Of a stretch of DNA of 64,000 bases, positions 51,339 to 62,943 are shown piece by piece. The stretch spans positions 105,727,635 through 105,791,634 of the forward strand of contig CM054180.1 of the NCBI GenBank assembly GCA_028829895.1, in the 5' to 3' direction. The stretch is from Sinotaia quadrata. Its lineage: Eukaryota; Mollusca; Gastropoda; Architaenioglossa; Viviparidae. Below the pieces are notes generated by a model. It ran no database searches and was not told the DNA's origin. It worked only from the letters and a program-made list of their open reading frames with translations. The position numbers and the translations under genes were made by a program. How positions within the stretch are numbered: the stretch's first letter is position 1; each line of letters starts with the position of its first letter.

Positions 51339-51997
51339 GCACATTATTTACACGAAGCAGGATTGGCCTGTACAGGAGGAATTGGTACCTTGCAAAGCAA
51401 AGAACCTCATAAACAACCCTCTGGTGGACAGAGACAAGATACCTTTCTCACCGCTGCACGTTAAGCTTAGCTTAATTAAACAGTTTACCAAAGCTCTGGA
51501 CAAGGATGGTGGCTGTTTTGCTTACTTGTGCCATGCTTTTCCAGGGTTGACCATTGAGAAATTGAAAGCTGGCATTTTTGATGGTCCACAACTCCGTAAG
51601 CTAATCAGAGATCCAGAGTTTGAAAACTCAATGAATGAAGTGGAACTGAAAGCGTGGAAGGCTTTTGTTGTGGTCGTGAAAACTTTCTTGGCAACAATAA
51701 GGCCAGGAACTATGCAGAGCTTGTTGCCAATATGCTGACTGCTTTCAGAGCCCTTGGATGGAACATGAGCATCAAAATGCATTACTTATTCTCACATATG
51801 GATCGGTTTCCTGAAAATCTGGGATCAATGAGCGACGAGCAAGGGGAGAGATTTAATAGGATATGAAAGAGATGGAAACCAGGTATCAGGCACGCTGGGA
51901 TGCAGTCATGATGGCTGATTACTGTTGGTCTCTAAAGAAAGACATTCCTACAGCTGAGCATTCTAGAAGTTCGAAGAGACGGAAGTCCATGCCCTGA
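51339..51997 (+). mobile_element. Broken repeat-borne protein gene (three frames)
   Basis: From 51,382 one frame gives PLHVKLSLIKQFTKALDKDG, FPGLTIEKLKAGIFDGPQLR and VELKAWKAFVVVVKTFL. After a frameshift near 51,690 a second gives NNKARNYAELVANMLTAFR, MSIKMHYLFSHMDRFPENLG and SDEQGERF. After another shift near 51,860 a third gives DMKEMETRYQARWDAVMMAD, YCWSLKKD and a TGA at 51995. I recognise this as a protein repeated many times in invertebrate genomes and therefore probably transposon-borne; I cannot name the element or its function. Its left edge coincides with the point where C and D paralogy stops. Confidence 0.6.
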
Positions 51998-52399
51998 ATT
52001 TTGAACAATGATGACCTAATATTATATTTATATGTACTTACCATTATCAATGTCTACTATTCAATGTACGCTAATCGACTGTTGTAACATTTAATAAATG
52101 AATTGTGTTATAAAATGATTTTTTAAAATTTAATTTTTTTATTTAAAAACCTATTTTGGAAGAGAAATATTAACAAATATTGCCTAATAATGTTACAAAA
52201 ACGTAATCGATTTAGCTATAAGATTGGATTTTTAAAAATCGATTTAGATAAAAAAAACCTGATCCGATTAAATAAAACGGATGTCATTTTCAAATTTAGC
52301 AGTGCAAAATTGTTCTAAATCAGTTGAAAAATCTTAGACAACTTTCAAAAAAATTGTTTTTGTGACGCAGTGTAATCTTACAATATCGCTCGACTTCAG
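51998..52399. other. Spacer, possible 3' end of the preceding element
   Basis: AT-rich. Contains TTTAATAAATGA near 52,088 and a partly self-complementary AATCGATTTAG / TAAATCGATTTTT region. No gene. Confidence 0.35.
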
Positions 52400-54500
52400 T
52401 CCTGTCCACTATGAGATTTTATACTCCCATCTTTTCCTCTGTCTTCCTCTCCTTCTCCGTCCTTGCCACAGTACCTTGCATGATTATCTTGGCACGCCCT
52501 GTTGATCTTGTGACAGGCTCATATAATTTCATTTTGCATTTTTTCACAATGGGCAATAGCTTTGCTCAGGGCCCAGTGAGTTGCCTAATTCTGTTTCCCA
52601 TTTCCTCATTTGTGACATGATCTCTATACGAAATGCCAAGAAACCTTCGAAAGCATCTCATTTCAGTAGCTTGTATCCTCTATTCGAGATCCACTGTGAG
52701 GGTCCATGACTTACAGACATATAAAAGCACAGATATAACCAAGAAGCGCATCAGTCTGATCTTTGAGCTGACTGAAATGTTTCTATCTTTCAAAACTGTC
52801 GTCTGCCTTGCCATTGCTGCTTTGTCATCACAATCCTGGACAATATTTCTGTTTTTGATCCCCCATCTGTCACGATGGCTTATAAGTAATTTATTAACTA
52901 TTTCCAATTTCTGATCACCAGTCATGATGTCATTGCCAATGTCACTGTTGTTGTTGGTCATCAATTTGGTCTTCTCTGCACTGATTTACACACCAAAAGC
53001 AGTAGCTATCCTGTCCAGTTTTTCCACCAATTGAGCTAGCTCCTCCTCATTTCCTGCAAGGCCATCGATGTCATCAGCAAAGCATAAATTCATTATTGTT
53101 CTGCCTCCAATACTGACATTTCCTTCATGGTATTCCAGAGCATCTATCACGATTCTTCATCATGATAGATGTTGAAGAGAATAGGCAAAAGTAAGCAGCT
53201 TTGTCTGACTCTCACTGTTGTCCTGAACCAATTCCCCATTTGGCTTTTGAAGCAGACTGCACTGGTGACCTTGCTGTAAAGGCTTTATATGACTTTGATC
53301 AGGTTGGCATTGATGCTGTACAGCGTCATGGTGGACTGAAGGGCTGCATGCCACACCCTATCAAACACCTTCTTAAAATATACAAAGACTTGATAAAGGT
53401 CTTGTTGGTGCTGAAGGTACTTCTCACATAGCAGTCTCAGATTAAAAATCTGTTCACTTGTGCTTCACCCTGGTCTGAAGACTGCCTGTTCTTTAGCTGG
53501 ATTTCCTCTGCCTTCGGCTTCAGTCTGTTTAATATGATCTTTAGCATGACTTTGCTTGGGTGGCATATAAGACTTACTGTATGATAGTTCTGACATTGTT
53601 GCAAATTGCCTTTTTCTGGAGTGTTGGCCATTCTCCTGTCTGCCAGATCTTATTGCAGATTCAGTAGGGTGCTTATCATGGTTTCTCCCACTTCTTGGAC
53701 TAATTCTGCAAGGATGTTGTCTATTCCTGCTGCCTTTCCCATTTTCATTGATTTCACTACATTTTCTACTTCTTCTCGGAGGATGGGGTAGTTGCCAGTA
53801 TTGGTCACTGGTGAGGTGTTGAGTATGTCTGGATCCCCTGTATGTCTGTGGTTGTATATGTTTGAGCAATATTCTGTCCATCTCTTAAGAATGTCTTGGT
53901 CTTCTGTAAGACAATTCCTTCCACTATCTTGAATGATGAAGGATGCAGTGTTTTATACTGGTGAGGTCAGTTGGTATGCTTTTTTGCTATTATTTTTCTT
54001 TAGATATTTTCTATATCTTTACACTGGTCTTCAATCCGTCTTCTTTGCCTTTTTTCATGCTTTTCTTGATAATCTGATTATTTTCCCTAGATTGTTTTGC
54101 TCCTTGTACTTCTGATTTCTTCTTATTTAGCTCTCGACGCTTGTCACACAGATCAAGGATGTCAGCTGTAACCCAATGTTTGTTTGATCATATATGTTTG
54201 CCAAGGATCTCATTGGCTGTTTGGATCACTGAGGTGTTAAATATGTCAATCAATATGTCTGTGTCTGTATACTCCGCAGTAAAAAGTAGCAGTGATGCAA
54301 ATTCGAAAGGCTTCAGATACCTCTGGGTCTTTTACTTGTCAAGATTGAACTTGATTCTTGTGGGGCCTTGCTTGTTGACTTTCTTTAGACATAGTCGGAG
54401 GGTCATCATCACTAAGTCATGGTCACTTTCAATGTCTGCTCCTGGGAAGCGTCTTATCTTGGCAATGTTTACACTGGTATGGAAACACCTCTTCACCATG
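52400..54500 (-). mobile_element. Non-LTR retrotransposon (LINE) remnant, endonuclease end through RT
   Basis: Minus-strand order: KRCFHTSVNIAKIRRFPGAD, IESDHDLVMMTLRL (end of endonuclease domain), KVNKQGPTRIKFNLDK, a long degraded linker, YPILREEVENVVKSMKMGKA, AGIDNILAEL, EKGNLQQCQNYHTVSLICHP, SKVMLKIILNRLKPKAEEI (RT fingers), FADDIDGLAG (near 53,070, catalytic motif), KLMTNNNSDIG, LEIVNKLL, KDRNISVSSKIRLMRFL, SWTLTVDLE and YRDHVTNEEMGNRIRQL. Stops and frameshifts are frequent, so it is inactive. The order matches a common animal LINE of the endonuclease-RT type; the clade is not assigned. Confidence 0.85.
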
Positions 54501-54559
54501 ATATAACCAACAAACTAAACAAACAAAAAAAAAAACCAAACAAAAAACAACCAAACAAA

Positions 54560-55450
54560 TATGGGACAAAACAAAACAAATAACGGGTACAGGCGAGAAG
54601 TAAAGCATGATTCCACCACTAATAACATACCAAAAATCAAAAACACAAACTACCTCAGAAAAAGAATTTGCAGAGATATTGGCAGACACATTTCAAGCCA
54701 ACAGGAACAACAAACCATAAAAAACCAAACATCTCCAAACAATCATAAAGATACTAAAATCACTAGAAAAAACCAACAACAAAAATTAAAAAAAATATCT
54801 AACCAAAATAAACACACCCATCATAGTAGTAGAAGTCAAACACAATAAAAAAAAGTGTCAGATCAAGATAAACTAACTTACCATTTCCTCATGACTACCA
54901 TACAACATTTTAAATAACTTAACACAACTTTTCAACAAATATGGAAAACAAGCGAAATACCAACACTTTAGAAATACGCAAATATAATACCGATACCAAA
55001 ATCCGACAAGACCACACACAACCAAACTCATACAGACCAATCTCCTTACTCCCAGCTTTAGCAAAACACTAGAAACAATAGTAAACAAGAGACTGACACA
55101 CTACCTAGAAACGAAAAACCAGTGCAACATGGATTCAGACCCAAAAGATTAACATAGATGCCACCAACAGACTTATGGACAACTTCATGATAGACAGACT
55201 ACAAAGGGACAACATCATGATGACAGACTACAAAGGGACAACATCACGATAGACAGACTACAAAGGGACAACATCATGATAGACATACAAAGGGACAACA
55301 TCATGATAGACAGACTACAAAGGGACAACATCATGATAGACAGACTACAAAGGGACAACATCATGATAGACAGACTGCAAAGAAAACACTCAGTAGTAAT
55401 CTTCAAAACAAAAAAAATACAAAACCAAATTTTTAAAAGAAAAACAATAT
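54560..55450 (+). mobile_element. Jockey/CR1-like LINE reverse-transcriptase fragment
   Basis: Plus strand, scattered over frames: KEFAEILADTFQANRNN, then IIPIPKSDKT, LETIVNKRLTHYLETKNQ, HGFRPKRLT, IDATNRLMDNFMIDRLQR and QRKHSVVIF. These fit the start of a jockey-like RT (IPKxxK, KxLExxxNxRLxxxLE, GFRPxRST). The RT is interrupted by the 30 bp tandem array and lacks the catalytic region downstream. Opposite orientation to the preceding LINE. Confidence 0.65.
55170..55383. repeat. 30 bp tandem repeat inside the LINE fragment, about 6.5 units
   Basis: Unit ATGATAGACAGACTACAAAG followed by GGACAACATC. One unit is 29 bp and one 27 bp. The unit corresponds to RT codons around MIDRLQR. Confidence 0.88.
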
Positions 55451-56118
55451 TGGATAAATACTTTATACTTTGTGTGTATAAGAAAACCGCCTTGCAACCT
55501 TGTTTGACAAAACCTATGAAAAAATACACGTGTGTTGAACTTTATATAAGGGCCCACCCACGTTCTTTGTACCGGGAACTGGACCTACTCTAGGCGGCCC
55601 TGATTGCCTTCATAATACACAACGCAGCCACAGTTCGAACCGACAGTAGTTTTCCATTTATCTTGAAGAAGGTTACATAACGCTTTGGAAGATTAAAACA
55701 ACATTCAAAAGAAATTGCGCTTAAACACTCAAAGGGAAGGTATCTTTATTATCACCACATTTACATTGTGCACACACGTCTGAGTTCTATTAATAACATT
55801 TCTACAAAGATCACGTGATTCGCATGCTCTAGTGCAGTCAAACAAGAAATGGTTGAAAATCTAAATTTTTTCGACTTTTCAGTAGATTCAGATATGGTTT
55901 AGAAATTAATTTGTTCAATGGTTTGATTTACATGGTTACACGATTTAATATAAAATGGATTGGAAACATATTTCAGTAAATAATATTTACACTTGAATAA
56001 CCCCTTATTAAAATTACTACCAACTTACTCAAGCCGTGCAGAGTTATAAATATTTACACTTGAATAACACTATATTAAAATTATTACCAACTTACTCAAG
56101 CCATGTTTGATATATGAT
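55451..56118. other. Spacer
   Basis: No gene. A duplicated stretch (TATTTACACTTGAATAACxCC/ACxxTATTAAAATTA(C/T)TACC) occurs at about 55,986 and 56,049. Possibly the 3' part of the jockey-like LINE at the left. Confidence 0.35.
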
Positions 56119-56637
56119 GCACAGTTTGTTATGAGCGCTGTCTGAGGCACAGTTTGCTATAAGTGCTGTTTGATGCACAATTTGCTTTGAACGCTGTTTG
56201 ATGCACAGTTTGCTATGAGCGCTGTCTGATGCACAGTTTGCTATGAGCGCTGTCTGATGCACAGTTTGCTATGAGCGCTGTCTTGTGCACAATTTGCTTT
56301 GAGCGCTGTCTGATGCACAGTTTGCTATGAGCGCTGTCTGATGCACAGTTTGCTATGAGCGCTGTCTGATGTATTGTTTGCTATGAGCGATGTCTTGTGC
56401 ACAATTTGCTATGAGCGCTGCCTGATGCACAGTTTGCTATGAGCTCTGTCTGATGCACAATTTACTCTGAGCGCTGTCTGATGCACAGTTTGCTATGAGC
56501 GCTGTCTGATGCACTGTTTGCTATGGGCGCTGTCTGATGCACAGTTTGCTATAAGCGCTGTCTGATGCACAGTTTGCTATGAGCGCTGTCTGATGCACAA
56601 ATTGCTATGAGCGCTGTCTGATGTATTGTTTGCTATG
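56119..56637. repeat. 28 bp tandem repeat, about 18.5 copies
   Basis: Unit GATGCACAGTTTGCTATGAG followed by CGCTGTCT, with few point changes. It ends directly at an (ATCT)n array. Confidence 0.93.
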
Positions 56638-56643
56638 AGTAAA

Positions 56644-56831
<188 letters not shown>

Positions 56832-56936
56832 GTGTTACAACAAAAGGGCACAAGACTTTCTGTCCTAGCTTACCAGAGACGTGTTACTTTATCAAAAGAC
56901 AGCTTAAGTTTGGGAATCAATCCATCGCTCTTCAAA

Positions 56937-56943
56937 CACACAC

Positions 56944-57000
<57 letters not shown>

Positions 57001-57050
57001 GCACATGCACACACGCACATGCACATGCATACACTTAAACACACATACAC
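56937..57050. repeat. (CA)n microsatellite and CA-rich tail
   Basis: Pure CA to about 56,996, then CACGCACATG variants. Confidence 0.9.
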
Positions 57051-57880
57051 ACACATGCATGCACTCTTTTCTGCTAACGGTCGTTTGCTTGCTACACGAT
57101 AATAAAAGTACATATTACAAAAAGCAAAACAAACACGATCCCTCAAGAAAGCAAAAGATCAAACAAATTAAACGACCTAACAAAATAAAAAATAAGAAAT
57201 ACATTAAATAAAATAAACAAACAAATAGAGATAATTTCTTTAATTTTAGTTTATACTTTAGTCTGGCTTAACAAACTATATTAGTCTTATGTAAACGTTT
57301 GATTTGGATCTGGCAGGATAGAGTAATTTTGTCTGATAAACTAATGTGCAAATTATGAACACAACATTAGCATGCAACACTCCTCTAAAACATTCAAACA
57401 ACACAACACAAAGAGACAGAAACTCTTTAACTTTATACCTCGGACATTTTAAAAGATTAATCTCTAACAGGTTCGAAGAATTTTACAATTTAGTTCAAGC
57501 AATGTTTTACCCGAATAATTTGAAACATTCATATGAATGAGAAAGCAATTTTTTCTTTCCAATAAAACGACTTTCTAATGTATCATTAACTTACACACGA
57601 ATATAAATTTACAGACACCAGCTGTTATATAATTATGTTATGAACGAGGTTTTAATTAACACATAAGAGTCATTAAGTACATAGTGATGCATCGTTTCTT
57701 GTAATACACTTGAAAATACATGTATCCATGAATCTACACTACTTATAACACATTCCGTTTTCCTGCAAGAGCCTGAAAAATATCTGTATCAATTGTTACT
57801 CCAAATCTGATCCTAGAAATCGGTACACATAAGATTAGCTGCAATCACACTGTGCAAGTGCGATTACATTGTCATTGTGT

Positions 57881-58291
57881 GAGTTGATAATATTTGTTCT
57901 CTATTGAGTGCTGTCTTAGTATAAATAACACGTGAGTTGATAATATTTGTTCTCCTTTGAGTGCTGTCTTAGTATAAATAACACGTGAGTTGATAATATT
58001 TGTTCTCCTTTGAGTGCTGTCTTAGTATAAATAACACGTAATATTTGTTCTCCATTGAGTGCTGTCTTGGTATAAATAACACATGAGTTGATAATATTTG
58101 TTCTCCATTGAGTGCTGTCTTAGTATAAATAACACGTGAGTTGATAATATTTGTTCGCCATTGAGTGCTTTCTTAGTATAAATAACACGTGAGTTGATAA
58201 TATTTGTTCTCCATTGAGTGCTGTCTTAGTATAAATAACACGTGAGTTGATAATACCTGTTCTCCATTGAGTGCTGACTTATTATAAATAA
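57881..58291. repeat. 53 bp tandem repeat, about 7.5 copies
   Basis: Unit GAGTTGATAATATTTGTTCT followed by CCATTGAGTGCTGTCTTAGT and ATAAATAACACGT; one unit lacks about 8 bp. Locus C has only about two diverged units (47,500-47,610). Confidence 0.88.
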
Positions 58292-58788
58292 CACGTGAAG
58301 CCTATTCTTACTGATGATGAGCTCTTATGATTAAAACTTATATTTAACTTTGTCCACAATTGTACTGAAATGCAGAAAAAAGATAATGAAAAGAACATTT
58401 TAATTAACCATGACTGGATGTCTATGTTAAAATAAGAATAATAAATAAATTTTAACCACCAGTTCGAATATATTGTACTTTAAAAATATAAATAAGATGA
58501 GAACTGTTATGGATGTAGATTGTAAAACCGACATAATTTAACTTCCAGGAAGATTTTGAAAGAGCAAATTGAAACATTAATATGAAAGAATAATTTAATA
58601 AAAGCCTGTTACGTTACACTTACTTACTTCATACTACAGATGTATATATCTTATGTACTATTATATACGATGTTTTCCAAACTAGTTAATGTCCAAAACA
58701 AAAATAAGTTTGAAAAATTGTTGTTGCCCGCCATACTGTTCTGGAAATGTTCTCTTGGCCAGAAAAGGTGGGATACTACTGGGTTAAG

Positions 58789-58935
58789 GTATTTGACTGA
58801 TGATGTAAGAATCCTATTTGACTGATGACGTAAGAATCTTATTTGACTGATGATGTAAGAATCCTATTTGACTGATGATATAAGAATCCTATTTGACTGA
58901 TGACGTAAGAATCTTATTTGACTGATGACGTATGT
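58789..58935. repeat. 25 bp tandem repeat, 6 copies, downstream of D
   Basis: Unit TATTTGACTGATGACGTAAG followed by AATCC/T; three units carry TGACGTA. Present once at locus A (about 448-475) and once at C (about 48,129-48,152). Confidence 0.88.
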
Positions 58936-59072
58936 GTAATAATATAAACCTACGTCAAACTTTATTAGTACAGAAGTGTTAATTACGGAAAATAAATCAT
59001 TTGCGAGGCTGAGAAGTGTTGTAGAAAGTAATTATTTAACGTAATTCACTGCTTGCGTAATGTTAATCAGGA

Positions 59073-61175
59073 TTAAAACTTCATATTATTTACACTATAT
59101 TGTAAATTGGAATTTCCAGGATTAATTTTGAACAACTGCAGCATAATTCGTTTCCGTCTCTTTTCATCTCTTGTTCGTATCCCACGCTCACGGAGAACAG
59201 TTAGGCAGTAGAGTACAGTAGTCAAGGCTGGGCTAAGTGGTAAAACTATGGTTGCCATAGCAATAGTAATGTCTCTAGTAACATACTTTCCAGTTAACGC
59301 GAGCATTCCTAGAATCACGATTGGAAAGCAAGACATAACGTTAAACAAAACAATAATGCTGACACGTTGTGCGATGATGACATCTTGTCGCACAGTTGGC
59401 ATCTCTGTAGATGACAAGCCTTGTATGCAGATAGCACTGAATATAAAGAGTGATCCAACGATGTCTGCCGAGATTAAGACACAGTTCAAAATTATCATAA
59501 TACCATATGAATAAAACTTGCCTTCAAATGTCTGTCTAGTTATCGGCAGAATACTGCATACATCCGTCTGAGTATACAAGTTCCAGTGTGACGTCATAGG
59601 TAGAAAGGGTACAGAGGCTAGCGCAATACATACACACCAAGTTACTGTACATACAAAATGCGCCGAGCGGTTCTGGAAATGTTTGTGAGCATGAGGAAAG
59701 TAAAACAGGCAAACTTGGTCGATCATGAGGAGAGAAGTAAGAAACATGGACATTTCTTTGGATACCAGAGCCAGGAATCCCGCCAATTTACACATGGCGC
59801 TGTTTTTCCACGCTACATCTTCCCAGAAATAGTTCTCCCCAAACGTCCAGTCTGCCGCGCCAATCAGAACAAGGTACACACCCATCAGAAAGTCAGACAC
59901 GCACAAATGAGTAACAAATGTGTTGTAAGCACGGACATTCGTTGTAAGACTGACTACTCGGTAGACAAGTGAACCCATGTTTCCTAGTAAAGACAAAATT
60001 GCAAAGATTACAAGAAAACGTCTGTAGATAAAGGACGGTAAAAGTGTTCCACAAGAAGATAGTTCGTCAGTTGGAGCTTGGCAGTCGGTAATCAGTACAC
60101 CTGCAGGCAACATAGGAGGACAGCAGAGTTTATAGTCATCAGTGAAAATGGTCTGCAGTTTGGACAGGCCTTTAAACAGGTCACGTGGATATTTTTTTAT
60201 TGGACAACCACGAATGTCAACTTTACGTAACTTGTTCAGAAGTTTCAAACCCTCCCGTTCTACACTTTCAATGCCACTGGACTTCAAGATCAAAGTCTCC
60301 AAATTAGGAAACAAGATAAAGGAACTCCCGTTTAGTTCTGGCATATAAATTCCAGACAAATCAAGGTTGCGTATTTTCGGAAAATTAAATGCAGTAGGAT
60401 TGTCAAAATAAAAAATAGTCTCTAATGGATTCCCGGCTAATAATAATGTATTCAGATTTTGAAAGCCCTGCAGTTGTTTCGGAGTTATGAATCTTAATTT
60501 ATTATTGCTGAGATCTAGCGTTTGTAAATTGTCTAAAACTATGATGTCCATCGTCTTCAGTCCACAATGTTCTAGACTCAGATATACTAGGAACGTGTTG
60601 TTACTGAAGTCACCTGGCGTCATGAGAGAATGTCCAGCATTCACATAACGAAGTTCTGGAAAATTACGGGCTGGGAATGGCCGGAAACACAAGAAAGCCA
60701 GTCCGTGACACGTGCAGGTGTCTGGACATTTAAGGTCACACAGAAGTTCGTCATCGTGTCTTGGGCACTGGAAAATTCCATCACACACGTGACTTGTGTG
60801 CAGACACACACTGGAAGCCCGACAACGGTAGTAACCAGGACAGCTGTAGCTGTCACAATGTGCTTCGTCCTCATGACCTGGACAATCGTACACCTTATTA
60901 CAGCGGACAAAAACAGGCAGACAGTACCCAGTATCCGGACAGAGAAAGTGAGTTTCCGGACATCTAATGACTGAGTTGTGACTGTTTGGCTTTTCCTCCA
61001 CATAAGGCTGCATCTTATAACGTCCTTTACCGTCCAGGTGTATGACGGCAGGTGGTGGCAGACTTTTAAAGGTTGTAACTTTATAATTCGCTCTAGGTTT
61101 GTAGTTACACAGATCTTCGTCTGAGCCATCTGCACACTGCTCCACGCCATCACAGAGTTGATTGATATATACACA
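59073..61175 (-). CDS. Locus D terminal exon: LDLa-LRR-seven-transmembrane receptor body
   Basis: An intact 2,103 bp exon, exactly the length of gene A exon 5. It begins at an AG acceptor in phase 0 (CVYINQLCDGVEQC) and ends TAA. The order is the same as in A: completed LDLa (ADGSDEDLC), two LDLa, LRR N-cap, LRRs, CC..C cap, 7TM and a short basic tail (RTRDEKRRKR). The class A switch positions read IDQV, SCFP and LTTVLY, as in A. Exons encoding the remaining ectodomain are not in the 2.8 kb to the window edge; in gene A the preceding exon is 2.9 kb away, so they may lie just outside. Whether D is a gene or an orphan exon is open. Confidence 0.9.
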   Translation of the reverse strand, partial: CVYINQLCDGVEQCADGSDEDLCNYKPRANYKVTTFKSLPPPAVIHLDGKGRYKMQPYVEEKPNSHNSVIRCPETHFLCPDTGYCLPVFVRCNKVYDCPGHEDEAHCDSYSCPGYYRCRASSVCLHTSHVCDGIFQCPRHDDELLCDLKCPDTCTCHGLAFLCFRPFPARNFPELRYVNAGHSLMTPGDFSNNTFLVYLSLEHCGLKTMDIIVLDNLQTLDLSNNKLRFITPKQLQGFQNLNTLLLAGNPLETIFYFDNPTAFNFPKIRNLDLSGIYMPELNGSSFILFPNLETLILKSSGIESVEREGLKLLNKLRKVDIRGCPIKKYPRDLFKGLSKLQTIFTDDYKLCCPPMLPAGVLITDCQAPTDELSSCGTLLPSFIYRRFLVIFAILSLLGNMGSLVYRVVSLTTNVRAYNTFVTHLCVSDFLMGVYLVLIGAADWTFGENYFWEDVAWKNSAMCKLAGFLALVSKEMSMFLTSLLMIDQVCLFYFPHAHKHFQNRSAHFVCTVTWCVCIALASVPFLPMTSHWNLYTQTDVCSILPITRQTFEGKFYSYGIMIILNCVLISADIVGSLFIFSAICIQGLSSTEMPTVRQDVIIAQRVSIIVLFNVMSCFPIVILGMLALTGKYVTRDITIAMATIVLPLSPALTTVLYCLTVLRERGIRTRDEKRRKRIMLQLFKINPGNSNLQYSVNNMKF

Positions 61176-62943
61176 CTTACAGAAAGAAGATAGAAATCCA
61201 ATAAACAGAACAAAAGGTAATGGATCTACTATCTTGTCAGTTAGAAATAAAATATAGCTGGAGGGAAAACATTACAAAGCTACATAAAATTATACAGTAC
61301 ATTTATAATTTTGAAAACACGTACTGATTGCATGACGAAGTGTAATTCCAACACCAGTTTCTTTTCTTTTATTCTATGCATGTCTTCTCTATTTACTGAC
61401 ATTTATTTCATATTTTTATAGTAATATCAATCTTGTATTGACGAATGATACGTGGGGTGACCTATATCGATTTACACACTTTGACTTAGCACTCTAATTT
61501 ACATACAGATGGCAGTGCAGTTGTTTGACTCTTACTATTTAGGGGTGACAGTCTGTTATTTATTGTGATTAATAATGTGGAAGGGTGGATGTACGGACAG
61601 AGAAAGTGTGTACAGAGTGTGTGCGTAGCGCTTGTTTTGCCGAGCAGCATAGTAGGTCATCGGCCGCTAGTTTGAACCGCGCGGCGCGGTCTGCTATATA
61701 ATGTGTATGGCTGTGCCAGTGTGTACATGTTTAACCGCCTTTATTATATTATTCATTTATCAAGTAAAGTTGATGTTTAGAGATTCTAATAGTTAGTGGG
61801 ATGTAGTTTATATTTATATAATTTTGTAAGTTAGTTTATTTTGTTTTCTTAGTGTTTTCTACGATTTATGTATGTGTACATGGTTTTCCCCTGGCACATG
61901 AATATAGTTAATTATTTTATTTTATAATTTATTTTGTGAATTATATGGTAAGGAATTATTGTATTTAGAGAGTATTTAATGTAGTATTTTTTGATAGTTA
62001 AAGTATTATATAACTCTAGGTAGTTTAGGAGGAATTTATGTTAGGACGAAAGTACGTTAGCACAGAAGAGCCCGTTTAGCATTAGTTTTAGTACAGTTCC
62101 AGAATTATCTAGTGGAGTCCCCTTTGCCGCCCGGACTTTTTAGATATATTGTGTGTGAGAGAGTGTGCGAGAGCGTTCGTCTTTGTTCGTCTTTGTTCGT
62201 CAGGGTTCGTCTTTAGTCGTCTTTGGTCAAGAGAGGAGCGTGGTTGGCGGTGTGTCGCCGAAATAAAGATCATGAAAATGTAAACACGTGTTGTGTGTTC
62301 TGCCTCTCCTGCTGTGGTTGCCGTATCGTCCCATTGCATCTTCATCGTTTCATCATCGCCTCGCACCCTGGGGTGACCCATAACAACAACATAACACCTC
62401 ACACCATCTCAATAAGTTTAACTTGTAGCCCCCACACATGGTACAACTGCAGCATACAAGAACAATGCAAACAATCACGCTATTGGGATGACAGCATTGT
62501 AACAAGATGCTACACTACAATTTCAGTTGATGACGCACTAACAGCAACAGGAAAAGAGACCCCGCTACACTAAGAGTTAGCAATCCACTTTCTTTGGCAC
62601 ATAAAGAAGTGTTTGACAATTAAAATTTAAAATAAAGGAAAATATTAAACATGATGCAAACTTCTAGTCACAGGTCAGGTATCATCTAAACAAAATTTCA
62701 CCTTATGTCTCAATGATCTCACCCCTCTCATTTCAATACTCAAGCATTGCTGGTATAGAGGCAAGCAAGTTTACAATCATTATGCATGTCAGTATCCTCA
62801 CGATTAGGATGTACAACTTTGCTTGGCGTCATTTCAATAAATATTAAAATAATAAAATGGATTTACTCTACATGTTTAAGCACTATTGGAGTAAAAGCAA
62901 AAGTGATGGATGCACATTAACCTAACCATCTGGGTCACAAGTA
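61176..62943. other. Upstream flank of locus D
   Basis: Former or present intron, paralogous to 50,399-51,338 and 2,713-3,430, interrupted by the LTR-like insertion at 61,576-62,411. Confidence 0.65.
61576..62411 (+). mobile_element. Solo-LTR-like insertion, 836 bp
   Basis: Begins TGTGGAAGGG, ends ACACCATCTCA (TG...CA) and is flanked by ATAA on both sides (61572-61575 and 62412-62415). The paralogous sites in A (GTGATTAATAAGTTT) and C (GTGATTAATATGTGC) are uninterrupted. Inside are TATATAA at 61695-61701 and AATAAA at 62262-62267, in the order expected for promoter and polyadenylation signal of an LTR on the plus strand, and a GTTCGTCTTT short repeat near 62,176. No internal retrotransposon region adjoins it, so it is best read as a solo LTR. 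Confidence 0.75.

Larger units (their letters stand above)
57316..59072. other. 3' flank of locus D, paralogous to the C flank
   Basis: Aligns with 46,930-48,291. It is longer because two minisatellites inside it (53 bp and 25 bp units) are expanded. Confidence 0.7.

Noticed and set aside
56119..56637. CRISPR-like array
   Set aside because: The 28 bp units are directly adjacent with no unique spacers, and the genome is eukaryotic; the same holds for the 72, 47 and 36 bp arrays.
62109..62573. Open frames on both strands near 62.1-62.6 kb
   Set aside because: They lie within the LTR-like insertion and its flank and show no protein family features.
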